NCBI GenBank assembly: GCA_026075535.2
Contig: AP026548.1
Span: 6,262,001 to 6,326,000, forward strand
Length of the DNA: 64,000 bases
Direction of reading: 5' to 3'
Source of the DNA: Tricholoma matsutake
Taxonomy: Eukaryota; Basidiomycota; Agaricomycetes; Agaricales; Tricholomataceae
The stretch's first letter is position 1. Each line of letters opens with the position of its first letter. The translations under genes were made by a program, and so were the position numbers. Of the stretch, positions 53,705 through 62,916 are shown in pieces. The notes beneath the pieces were generated by a model, which did not search any database, was not told the DNA's origin, and saw only the letters and a program-made list of their open reading frames with translations.

Positions 53705-54203
53705 GGGTAGTCAGTGTAGCATGTCTCTAGTAGTCCAGACGACCAGCAATCCAGTGATAATGTCCCTCCTCCCTGAGCCAGTGTCTCCAGGCCTGCCCTG
53801 CTTTGCTAAGAGATCCATCCATCCAATCCCCGGGGATGCCCCGGTCATTGTTTTTGACAATGACTGCTATTCGTCTCGTTCCCCTGTGCTTCGAGGATCC
53901 TGGCTAGGTGAGTGGTGTCTATGAAAGAGTAGTCTAGGTCCCTATGGGGGCTTAGAGTGGGTGTGGGATGCCTGCTTCAACGCTCGCCCAAGTCGACGCA
54001 CTCGTTTAGTTGGGGGAGGTCTGGCTCAGGGGGAGGGACATCATTACTGGACTGCTGGTCGTCTCTGGGGCTTCCAACCTCCATGCTATGTGAGTCACTA
54101 CTACTAGGGACAAGCTACACTGACTACCTGTTGGAATACACCGTTGCTAAAAGGGGCCGGGTGATGGTGCCCCCTGATAGCTAGGTCGATGCTCTGGTGG
54201 CCG

Positions 54204-54983
54204 CATCGCTCCTTGACTTGTTACAACCACCATAAATAGTGGTAAACACCTCTGCTCAACGTTGCACGCGACGTCGACACTTCAATTTTCATCTGATTTT
54301 CGATCGGATTTCACCATCACGAACGCTCTCGGCGTCTCCAGGCCTGCCCTGATTTGCTAAGAGATCCGTCCATCCGATCTCCGTGGATGCCCCGGTCATT
54401 GTTTTTGACAATGGCTGCTATCTGTCTCGTTCTCCTGGGCTTCGAGGATCCTGACTAGGTGAGTGTCGTTTATGAAAGAGTAGTCTGGGTCCCTCTGGGG
54501 GCTTAGAGTGGGTGTGGGATGCCTGCTTCAACGCTCGCCCAAGTCGACACACTCGTTTAGGTGGGGGAGGTCTGGCTTAGGGAGCAGGGACGTTATCACT
54601 GGATTGCTAGTTGTCTGGGAGGCTTCTAGCCTCCATGCTCTGTGAGTTTCTATTACTAGAGACATGCTACACTGACTACCTGTTGGAATACACCATCGTT
54701 AAAAGGGGCCGGGCGATGGTGCCCCCTGGCGGCTAGGTCAACATCTTGGTGGCCGCCACTCTCCACCAACTCTCTACCTCCGGTGCTCACTCTTCTAGGG
54801 TGGTATGACCCGGGTTCAATCTTCTCCCACTGGGTTACAGGATGTGCGGCCTGTCCCCCCCTCGGAGCGTTCGGAGGCAGTATCGGGTGGACCCGGAATA
54901 GAGATAAGGGACCAGCTGTTATCGATGGCACGCTACGTATCTTGATTTCTACTATCACCTACTAGCACTAACTTCCCCTCTCA
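54204..54983 (+). promoter_or_regulatory. S-element structured leader (S_11, reference)
   Basis: The leader is 777-784 bp in every complete A and B copy. Three hairpins lie near its start: 54226-54243 (ACCAC/GTGGT), 54292-54308 (TCTGA/TCGGA; TCCGA/TCGGA in others) and 54395-54415 (GTCATTGT/ACAATGGC). The third changes as pairs: CATTG/CAATG in most, CACTG/CAGTG in S_5 and S_9. The segment between hairpins 2 and 3 (CGGCGTCTCCAGGCCTG and on) is almost invariant. It probably carries transcription or RNA-packaging signals, which is inference. Confidence 0.6.
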
Positions 54984-55793
54984 ATGCCTAAACGGCGAAC
55001 TAGAGCCCAAACACCACCCTGGGGTCTACACGACCCCTCCCTGATTACGGGCGACATCTACGACGATGGCGTCCAAGACTACGACACCCGGTACGATCAG
55101 GACGATCCGGATGTAGCTACTGCCCTATGGGCAGTTAGAGATCTATGGGCTGGAGAAGACCTCTCCGACCCTGAGGATGACGAGGACTCTCTTGCTATGC
55201 AAGAGGCCCTCAATTATGCCGAGAGCAGCCCCAAGCTGGCCTCGAGGCAAACGATAGACCGTGTGCTGTGGGCGCAGGACGTCCATGTCGCACATAAACG
55301 ATGGACTTGCAGTCTCAAACGCGAGGACATGTACACTCAGGAGCTTGGCACTGCTGAGCTCTTCTATCCGGAGGCATCCCCTGCCCCGTTACCGCCTTTG
55401 CCCCCCATCCCTGAGCTGGTGGAGGACGAAGCGCCGTTATCTGTGAATGAGAGGCTGGAAATCGAAGCCACCTCTCATGCCATGCTACACCAACTCGACG
55501 CGATGACCATGTTCATTGGTACCGTCCGTACATCCGCTGTTCCCCCTGCAGAGAGGAACGCATGGCGCCAAATGGCCTGGGAGTTATTCACGACCACCTG
55601 GCGACTGTCTGAGACGATGTCGGCGGAACTAGCAGCCGTTCCGACACCTCTTGACCTCACGTCTCTGGCAGCCTTCCGGGCTTCCTATGCGGCGGTGCAC
55701 ACCGCTCAATCAGAGCCTCAATCTGGGGAACCCTCGTCCCCAGCACGGCGCCGTCGTCCTCGAGGTCCTCGTGGACAGCAGCGCTGCAACTAG
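54984..55793 (+). CDS. S-element protein (ORF-S), subfamily A, intact, 269 aa
   Basis: Starts at ATG 54984 (MPKRRTRAQTPPWGLHD), with a stop directly after the basic tail RRRRPRGPRGQQRCN. Acidic N-half (GDIYDDGVQDYDTRYDQDD; DPEDDEDS), central PELVEDEAPLSVNERLEIEA, conserved ERNAWRQMAWELFTTTWRLSE and LTSLAAFRASYAA. S_12 and S_13 encode almost the same protein, so this version spread recently. It has no similarity I can recognise to LINE ORF1, and lacks its cysteine knuckles. Confidence 0.82.
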   Translation: MPKRRTRAQTPPWGLHDPSLITGDIYDDGVQDYDTRYDQDDPDVATALWAVRDLWAGEDLSDPEDDEDSLAMQEALNYAESSPKLASRQTIDRVLWAQDVHVAHKRWTCSLKREDMYTQELGTAELFYPEASPAPLPPLPPIPELVEDEAPLSVNERLEIEATSHAMLHQLDAMTMFIGTVRTSAVPPAERNAWRQMAWELFTTTWRLSETMSAELAAVPTPLDLTSLAAFRASYAAVHTAQSEPQSGEPSSPARRRRPRGPRGQQRCN

Positions 55794-56412
55794 TACAGGG
55801 GGCTATCCCCCTCTACGTTCATGGCCACCAAGTAACTGGTGGCCACTATCGGGATGGTGACATGGTGTCGCTTCCCTATACCTTCCCCCCACTGTGGGGG
55901 GGACGATGTCATCGAGTGCATGCACATGGGTGCATTTGCTCGACGGGGGTCTCGGCCCCCTACTTACGGTGGTCACGGTGAATAACCAGGTGAACAACCA
56001 CCCGCCTTGTTACTGTCACTCGTGCACAACACGGTGATGGTCCACCTCACTCGTCTGGGGTGGTCAATCCTCGTTGGCTGGAAAAACGCAGACGGTTATT
56101 CCTCCCGCAAGGGGGGATTTACGGTGAATTAACACTGCTGCGCCTGGTCTGGCCTCGGTCGGACATGTGGCTGGGGGACCGTTTGCTCCAGGGGGCGACC
56201 TAATGGCTAACTTCGGGAGGGGGGGGCGCCCCCTCCAGATTATTGCCTTTCCTGGCTGAGAGGCCAACGTCTGTCGAACTGCCCGCCTAAAGGTGGCTAA
56301 AACGGGGACCTGAGTGGGAGATGGGCAAGGGGAACGCGTAGATAAAGTAGTACCCAAGTTTGTACCTTGCTCCGCGGACTGCGTTCGAGCCCCGCGTTAT
56401 AAATTCTGATCC
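55794..56412 (+). other. S-element 3' UTR with hairpins and LINE-like end (S_11, reference)
   Basis: Contains hairpins at 55885-55901 (CCCCCC/GGGGGG), 55945-55960 (GGGGG/CCCCC; a perfect GGGGGCCTTGGCCCCC in S_9) and 56216-56236 (GGAGGGGG/CCCCCTCC). A tandem 12-mer GGTGAATAACCA, GGTGAACAACCA lies at 55977-56000. The last 55 bp (56358-56412) align with the LINE end (GTTTGTA, GCGGACTGCG, TTATAAA). Confidence 0.7.
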
Positions 56413-57495
56413 AAAAAAAAACAAAAAAAAATGCTCTGGTGGCCGCATTTCACCACCGACTCCTCACCTCCGGTGCTCACTCCTCTGGGGTGGTATGACC
56501 CGGGTTCAATCTTCTCCCACCAGGCAACAGGATGCGCGGCCTGTTCGCCCCCTCGGAGCATTTGGAGGCTGTATCGGGTGGACCTGGAACTGAGATAAGG
56601 GGCCATCTGTTATCAACCTTACGCTACGTACTTTGACTGTTATCGTCATTTACCTGTGCTAACTCACTCTCAATGGCCAAATGGCTGAACAGAGACCAAA
56701 CCACACGCTGGGGCCTTCATGACCCCACCTTGATTACGGGTGACATCATTGGTGATGATGCCCAAGACTACGACACCCAGTTCTCACAGAATGAACTGGA
56801 GGTAGCAGCTGCCCTAGGCAGTTTGAGATCTGTGGGCCGGGGAGGACCTCCCCGACCCTGACAACTATGTGGACTCTCTTGCTAGGCAGGAGGCCCTCGC
56901 TTACACTGCACGCTGCATATTTCGATCACTTGCATCATATACCAGTACTAACTTGCTCCTGATGCCCAAGTGGACAACCAGAGACGATCGTTCCAACGAT
57001 CCTACGCCTCCGGCAGCTGTTCCAGCTTCCTGTGTGGCGATGCCAACAGCTCTAGCAGAGCTCCAATCTGGGGAACCCTCGTTCCCAGTACAGTGCCGTC
57101 ATCATCACAGATGGCCGTGCTGCTACGTGTGTGGGGCATCCTGCTCCACACCCATCACCGCCAGTCCGCTGGCTGCTGTCGGGTTGGTGACAAATGTCGC
57201 TACCCTTTACGTTCTCCCCGCTGCGGGGGGGAAATTGCTATCGAGTGCATGTGCTGGCAGTGCATTTGCTCGAGGGGGGCTTTGGCCCCCTGCTTACGGC
57301 GGTTCCGGTGAATAACCAGGTGAACAACCAGCCGCCACATTACTGTCACGCGTGCATTACACGGTGATGGTCCACCTCATTCATCTGGGGTGGTCAATCC
57401 TCATTGGCTGGGAGTATGCGGACGGTTATTCCTCCCGCAAGGGGGGATTTACAGTGAATTAACATGGCCATGCCTGATCCGACTTCGGTTGGATA

Positions 57496-59252
57496 TTTTT
57501 TTTTTTTTTTTTTTTTTTGGGTCAAAAGTTTACAACGCGGTGCCCAATCGCAGTCTGCGGTAGAGACATACAAACGAAGTACACTACGCCCAGCCCCAGT
57601 CCTCCTCCTGCTGATCTTCGCACCAACCACCTGGATAGCTGCAATGACCACTAAGGGGGCCCCCTTTATCGAGTAAATGGACTTGCCAGTGGTGGCGTAC
57701 CGACAACCCGGACTTGACGATATCGTGTTCCCCGAATCCCTACAGGTATGTGTGCAAGATTTAGGGGATACTGCCACCCCGACGTGAGCCTCTCAGCTCG
57801 GAAAGGAAAGCGTAGCCAGCATCGAAGCTGTAACGCATGACCGACAGTGGATCTGAAAGCGCTCAGGCGCCTCCCCGAACCGGTACCTAGTTTAGAACCA
57901 GATGGGGGTCATCCGCCCTGTGCGCACAACCTATCCTGGATCCCACGCAAGTGAGTTGAACGACCCTAAAGCTGGGTTATTGTCCATAAATTCGTGGAAG
58001 CCATCGACGGAGTCGGGGCTTGCACGAGTTTCCTTGCGATCCACCTTGGGGCAGACGCGTAGCAAATGGTCTTGAGTTTGTATCTCGGGGCCAAGGCACC
58101 AACATTGGTATTCCCCGTCAAGGGATAAGCATTGACGATACTCCCCTATAGGAGCATGGCCAGTGATCATACGAGTCGAACGGGAAGTCAACGTGGTGTT
58201 GCTTCCCATTCCTTTCAGCCAAGGCCCACCTTTGTGAGTCGAGGGTAATACCGGTTTTCCACCGACTCCTTTGAGTTGGTAGAAATGCCGACCACGATAC
58301 GCTGGATCCGAGAACCGGGTGTGCCAATCCTTACAAACGGCCTTTTCGACCTGGTTCTTAAGGTAGTCTAAAGACGTCCGTGGGTGTCTGCCCACGGAGA
58401 TCTTGGTAGATGTAGCTACATCGTGAGCCATCTTGTGTACGTTCCACTCGAATTTCGAGGGGACATGCCAGAATGTAACATTCCTCTCCTCGTCCCCAGC
58501 TAGCCAGGGACGTAGGGAGCGACAAGCGTCCAGGGCAAATATTTGCCCAGAGCGTGGTTTAGGATCGATTAGGGACTCAATGCCCGTAGTAGAATCCGAG
58601 AATATCACCAACTTTCTGCATCCTCTGCCACAGGCAGCTGACATGCCAAGTTGGAGAGCGAAAAGTTCAACTTCTGGGGGGGTTCTCCTCCCAGAAGCTG
58701 AGAAAACGCGATCCACCTGTTCTCCCTGTCTGAAGACAAGAGCGCAGGCAACAGCTTGAAATTTGGCATCCGTGGGCACCGAAGCGTCCACTGCAACGAC
58801 GAGAGTGTCATCCTCAACCTGGGCAGAGGCCCAGGCCTTGTCAAGGTCACTCCTGTATGAATTCCTCGCTCCATACTCCTTAGAGGTGAGGCGATGAGAG
58901 GAGAAGCGGGTGGGGAATAAATCCTTCACTCTATTTCCAGGTGTGTTTTCATCCCCGAAGGGGTCAAATTCATCGCCTGGCACGAGGGCCAAGGCTGCAG
59001 CCGAGGCGACAGATGGGCCTTGTAGGGTAAGTGTGTCGAGCACGTTCCCTCCCCAGAGTCCTAGCTCATGAGAGTGGGTAGTACCAATGTGATTAGGCCC
59101 TAAGATAGCTCTTAGGGGGTGTGATGGAGCCAACAGGGGGGTTCTAAATACCCCTCTGTCGACTAAACGACGCAGTAACAGCTGCATAGGCAGCAGTCCA
59201 GCGATACTTTCCAGGCCACCAATTGGGGTGGTTCTGAATGCACCAAGGATCC
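57496..59252 (-). mobile_element. LINE copy L12, 3' part
   Basis: Poly(A) T run 57496-57518, 3' UTR and the ORF2 C-terminal region, inserted in the 3' UTR of S_10. It is cut at 59252 by S_12 in the opposite orientation; its upstream part does not reappear after the S palindrome. Confidence 0.85.
57931..59252 (-). CDS. LINE ORF2 C-terminal fragment with RNase H (L12)
   Basis: Open frame of about 440 codons from the S_12 junction to the natural stop at 57931; there is no proper start because the copy is cut. It holds the RT-RNase H linker (LLRRLVDRGVFRTPLLAP), RNase H (VVAVDASVP, PEVELFALQLG, IFSDST, NVHKMAHDVA) and CWCLGPEIQTQDHLLRVC. The RT active site is missing. Confidence 0.82.
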
Positions 59253-60595
59253 GACGCTCCTTGACTTGTTACAACCACTATAAATAGTGGTAAACACCTC
59301 TGCTCAACGTTGCATGCGACGTCGACACTTCAATTTTCGTCCGATTTTCGATCGGATTTCGCCATCACGAACGCTCTCGGCGTCTCCAGGCCTGGCCTGA
59401 TTTGCTAAGAGATCCGTCCATCCGATCTCCGGGGATGTCTCGGTCATTGTTTCCAACAGTGACTGCTATCTGTCTCGTTCCCCTTGGCTTCGAGGATCCT
59501 GGCTAGGTGAGTGATGTCTATGAAAGAGTAGTCTGGGTCCCTATGGGGGCTTAGAGCGGGTGTGGGATGCCTGCTTCAATGCTCGCCCAGGTAGAAGCAC
59601 TCGTTTAGCTGGGGGAGGTCTGGCTTAGGGGGAAGGACGGTCTTACTGGACTGCTGGCCGTCTGGGAGGCTCCCAGCCTCCATGCTCTGTGAGTTTCTAT
59701 TACTAGAGACATGCTACACTGACTACCTGTTGGAATACACCATCGTTAAAAGGGGCCGGGCGATGGTGCCCCCTGACAGCTAGGTCGACGCTCTGGTGGC
59801 CGCTACTCACCACCAACTCTCTACCTCCAGTGCTCACTCTTCTAGGGTGTTATGACCCGGGTTCAATCATCTCCCACTGGGCTACAGGATGTGCGGCCTG
59901 TCCCCCCCTCGGAGCGTTCGGAGGCAGTATCGGGTGGACCCAGAATAGAGATAAGGGACCAACTGTTATCGATGGCATGCTACGTATCTTGGTTTCTACC
60001 ATCACCTACTAGCACTAACTTCCCCTCTCAATGCCTAAACGGCGAACTAGAGCCCAAACACCACGCTGGGGTCTACACGACCCCTCCCTGATTACGGGCG
60101 ACATATACGACGATGGCGTCCAAGACTACGACACCCGGTACGATCAGGACGATCCGGATGTAGCTACTGCCCTACGGGCAGTTAGAGATCTATGGGCTGG
60201 AGAAGACCTCTCCGACCCTGAGGATGACGAGGACTCTCTTGCTATGCAAGAGGCCCTCAATTATGCCGAGAGCAGCCCCAAGCTGGCCTCGAGGCAAACG
60301 ATAGACCGTGTGCTGTGGGCGCAGGACGTCCATGTCGCACATAAACGATGGACTTGCAGTCTCAAACGCGAGGACATGTACACTCAGGAGCTTGGCACTG
60401 CTGAGCTCTTCTATCCGGAGGCATCCCCTGCCCCGTTACCGCCTTTGCCCCCCATCCCTGAGCTGGTGGAGGACGAAGCGCTGTTATCTGTGAATGAGAG
60501 GCTGGAAATCGAAGCCACCTCTCATGCCATGCTACACCAACTCGACGCGATGACCATGTTCATTGGTACCGTCCGTACATCCGCCGTTCCCCCTG
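59253..60595 (+). mobile_element. S element S_12 (subfamily S-A), 3'-truncated, left arm of a palindrome
   Basis: Full leader from about 59253 (gacgctccttgacttg) and the first ~188 codons of the ORF; cut at about 60595 where it meets S_13 in reverse. It lies in L12 in the opposite orientation. Confidence 0.87.
60031..60594 (+). pseudogene. ORF-S, subfamily A, truncated (S_12)
   Basis: MPKRRTRAQTPRWGLHD to RTSAVPP, nearly identical to S_11, then the frame runs into the inverted S_13 and ends at 60633. The NAWRQMAWELF block and basic tail are lost. Confidence 0.8.
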
Positions 60596-62055
60596 GGAGA
60601 CGTGAGGTCGAGGGGTGTCGGAGCGGCTGCTAGTTCCGCCGACATCGTCTCAGACAGTCACCAGGTGGTCGTGAATAACTCCCAGGCCATTTGGCGCCAT
60701 GCGTTCCTCTCTGCAGGGGGAACGGCGGATGTACGGACGGTACCAATGAACATGGTCATCGCGTCGAGTTGGTGTAGCATGGCATGAGAGGTGGCTTCGA
60801 TTTCCAGCCTCTCATTCACAGATAACAGCGCTTCGTCCTCCACCAGCTCAGGGATGGGGGGCAAAGGCGGTAACGGGGCAGGGGATGCCTCCGGATAGAA
60901 GAGCTCAGCAATGCCAAGCTCCTGAGTGTACATGTCCTCGCGTTCGAGACTGCGAGTCCATCGTTTATGTGCGACATGGACGTCCTGCGCCCACAGCACA
61001 CAGTCTATCATTTGCCTCGAGGCCAGCTTGGGGCTGCTCTCGGCATAAATGAGGGCCTCTTGCATAGCAAGAGAGTCCTCATCATCCTCAGGGTCAGAGA
61101 GGTCTTCTCCAGCCCATAGATCTCTAACTGCCCGTAGGGCAGTAGCTACATCCGGATCGTCATGATCGTACTGGGTGTCGTAGTCTTGGACGCCATCGTC
61201 GTAGATGTCGCCCGTAATCAGGGAGGGGTCGTGTAGACCCCAGCGTGGTGTTTGGGCTCTAGTTCGCCGTTTAGGCATTGAGAGGGGAAGTTAGTGCTAG
61301 TAGGTGATGGTAGAAACCAAGATACGTAGCATGCCATCGATAACAGTTGGTCCCTTATCTCTATTCTGGGTCCACCCGATACTGCCTCCGAACGCTCCGA
61401 GGGGGGGACAGGCCGCACATCCTGTAGCCCAGTGGGAGATGATTGAACCCGGGTCATAACACCCTAGAAGAGTGAGCACTGGAGGTAGAGAGTTGGTGGT
61501 GAGTAGCGGCCACCAGAGCGTCGACCTAGCTGTCAGGGGGCACCATCGCCCGGCCCCTTTTAACGATGGTGTATTCCAACAGGTAGTCAGTGTAACATGT
61601 CTCTAGTAATAGAAACTCACAGAGCATGGAGGCTGGGAGCCTCCCAGACGGCCAGCAGTCCAGTAAGAACGTCCTTCCCCCTAAGCCAGACCTCCCCCAG
61701 CTAAACGAGTGCTTCTACCTGGGCGAGCATTGAAGCAGGCATCCCACACCCGCTCTAAGCCCCCATAGGGACCCAGACTACTCTTTCATAGACATCACTC
61801 ACCTAGCCAGGATCCTCGAAGCCAAGGGGAACGAGACAGATAGCAGTCACTGTTGGAAACAATGACCGAGACATCCCCGGAGATCGGATGGACGGATCTC
61901 TTAGCAAATCAGGCCAGGCCTGGAGACGCCGAGAGCGTTCGTGATGGCGAAATCCGATCGAAAATCGGACGAAAATTGAAGTGTCGACGTCGCATGCAAC
62001 GTTGAGCAGAGGTGTTTACCACTATTTATGGTGGTTGTAACAAGTCAAGGAGCGT
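60596..62055 (-). mobile_element. S element S_13 (subfamily S-A), 3'-truncated, right arm of a palindrome
   Basis: Minus-strand S from the 3' third of the ORF (60596) to the leader 5' end near 62055 (complement of caaggagcg). It reaches about 118 bp further into the ORF than S_12. It lies in L13 in the opposite orientation. The poly(A) end is absent. Confidence 0.87.
60658..61278 (-). pseudogene. ORF-S, subfamily A, truncated by a stop (S_13)
   Basis: Starts at ATG 61278-61276 (MPKRRTRAQTPRWGL). It is open for 206 codons to TGA 60660-60658, which replaces the CGA of FTTTW-R-LSE. A few residues differ from S_12 (YDTQYDHDD; SLEREDMYTQELGIAEL). The sequence itself is cut at 60596. Confidence 0.8.
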
Positions 62056-62671
62056 GAATAACGATAAGGCCCTAACGCCTGAAGTCATCATCGCACACTT
62101 GGGGAAGTCCGGAATATCGGACCTCACAGTGCTACAAGTGCCCCCACGGGTGATACGTGATTCGAAAATGTTGGATACGTGTACTGTATATCTAAACATC
62201 GCTGATTCTGTCAGCGGTGCATGAGCCAAGGCTCTCATTGGTCGTGGCATCCAATTCGGGCATTACGTTGCCTACGTTTGGGCAGCCAGGGTGAACCCTG
62301 GCTTGCCTCTTTGCCAACGATGCTGGAAGTGGGGGCATCCCACCCCAGCATGCAGAGCTCCACAGACCAAGTGTCCAATCTGTGCAGGCCCACACCGTAA
62401 GGAGCACCATCGTGCCCTTGCAGGGTGTTGCAAGGGAAACACTAAGGTGAACCCTCCTATCCCCGCTACCACTGAAGGGGCAGCCTGTCCTCACCCGGCT
62501 AGGTGCATAAACTGCTGGAAGAATCATGCATCCAATGATCGTCGGTGCAACTTTTGGCGACATCGCTTTGACCATGACTGGATCAAAGCCCGCTATGATG
62601 AGGTGAGTGCGAGACGTAATTCTCGCTCCCCTCCTGCTTACCATCCTGCAGGACACGGTGGCCAAACGTAA
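62056..62671 (+). pseudogene. LINE ORF1 C-terminal part (L13)
   Basis: Reads NDKALTPEVIIAHLGKSG, then TGA at 62222-62224 in place of CGA (SGA-R-AKAL), then the three knuckles CQRCWKWGHPTPAC, CPICAGPHRKEHH and CINCWKNHASNDRRC, with TAA at 62669-62671. The ORF2 ATG follows immediately in the same frame. Confidence 0.83.
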
Positions 62672-62788
62672 ATGAGGGATAGACTTAGATCTACACCGCA
62701 GTTGTGCATTTTTAGTCAGAATGTTAACCGTAATTGGGGGTACATGGACTCGCTACTAGCAGATCTTATAGACGATTATGACTTGCTG
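62672..62788 (+). pseudogene. LINE ORF2 N-terminus (L13)
   Basis: ATG 62672 gives MRDRLRSTPQL, then FSQNVNRNWGYMDSLLADL and the start of the endonuclease, cut at 62788 by L14. It shows an intact NVNRNW and confirms where ORF2 begins. Confidence 0.8.
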
Positions 62789-62916
62789 CATCGCTTCTTG
62801 ACTTGTTACCGCGACGTGCACAGCCACCGAAATTTTTGTCGACACCGTTTTCACTCTCTGTAGCTCAATCCGTCTACGATCCAAGCGATCCGGTCTATAT
62901 AGCGTCTTACCAGCGC
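62789..62916 (+). promoter_or_regulatory. LINE 5' leader (probable internal promoter region)
   Basis: 128 bp before the ORF1 ATG, also seen in L1, L3 and L4. The first ~20 nt (CATCGCTTCTTGACTTGTTA) nearly match the start of S elements, and a GTCGACAC motif follows in both. Retroposons of this kind carry their promoter inside the transcribed 5' end; no specific promoter box is identified here. Confidence 0.5.

Larger units (their letters stand above)
47759..53782 (-). mobile_element. S element S_7 (subfamily S-B), split by S_8 and S_9
   Basis: Minus-strand S copy present at 47759-49371, 51236-51439 and 53716-53782. The T run 47759-47788 has one C. The outermost ~380 bp of its leader is missing; at 53782 it abuts S_10 in the opposite orientation, a head-to-head junction. 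Confidence 0.83.
54204..56430 (+). mobile_element. S element S_11 (subfamily S-A), reference complete copy
   Basis: 2227 bp, starting CATCGCTCCTTGACTTG and ending ...TTATAAATTCTGATCC plus an A run with one C (56413-56430). The target duplication ATGCTCTGGTGGCCG is at 54189-54203 and 56431-56445, extendable by CAT because the element itself starts with CAT. Leader 54204-54983, ORF 54984-55793, 3' UTR 55794-56412. Host is S_10. Confidence 0.92.
53783..57495 (+). mobile_element. S element S_10 (subfamily S-C), split by S_11
   Basis: Present at 53783-54203 and 56446-57495. The first ~150 bp of the leader is missing at the head-to-head junction with S_7. It is split by S_11 in the leader and then interrupted by L12 in its 3' UTR at 57496. 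The ORF remnant 56673-56861 (MAKWLNRDQTTRWGL) shifts frame as in other S-C copies. Confidence 0.83.
59256..62052. repeat. Inverted repeat, ~1.34-kb arms of S element
   Basis: Arms 59256-60594 and about 60713-62052 are reverse complements with only scattered differences; long stretches of the leader are identical by eye. The ~118-bp centre belongs to S_13 alone. Both 5' ends point outwards. Confidence 0.88.
62056..62788 (+). mobile_element. LINE fragment L13
   Basis: Plus-strand LINE piece covering the ORF1 C-terminus and the first ~39 codons of ORF2. It is bounded on the left by S_13 and on the right by the L14 insertion. Confidence 0.83.

Noticed and set aside
56382..56396. tRNA-like B box (GTTCGAGCC) near the S 3' end, hinting at a Pol III SINE
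   Set aside because: It matches GWTCRANNC, but it lies at the 3' end, has no A box upstream at the proper distance and no T-stem pairing; the element has a long ORF, which does not fit Pol III transcription.
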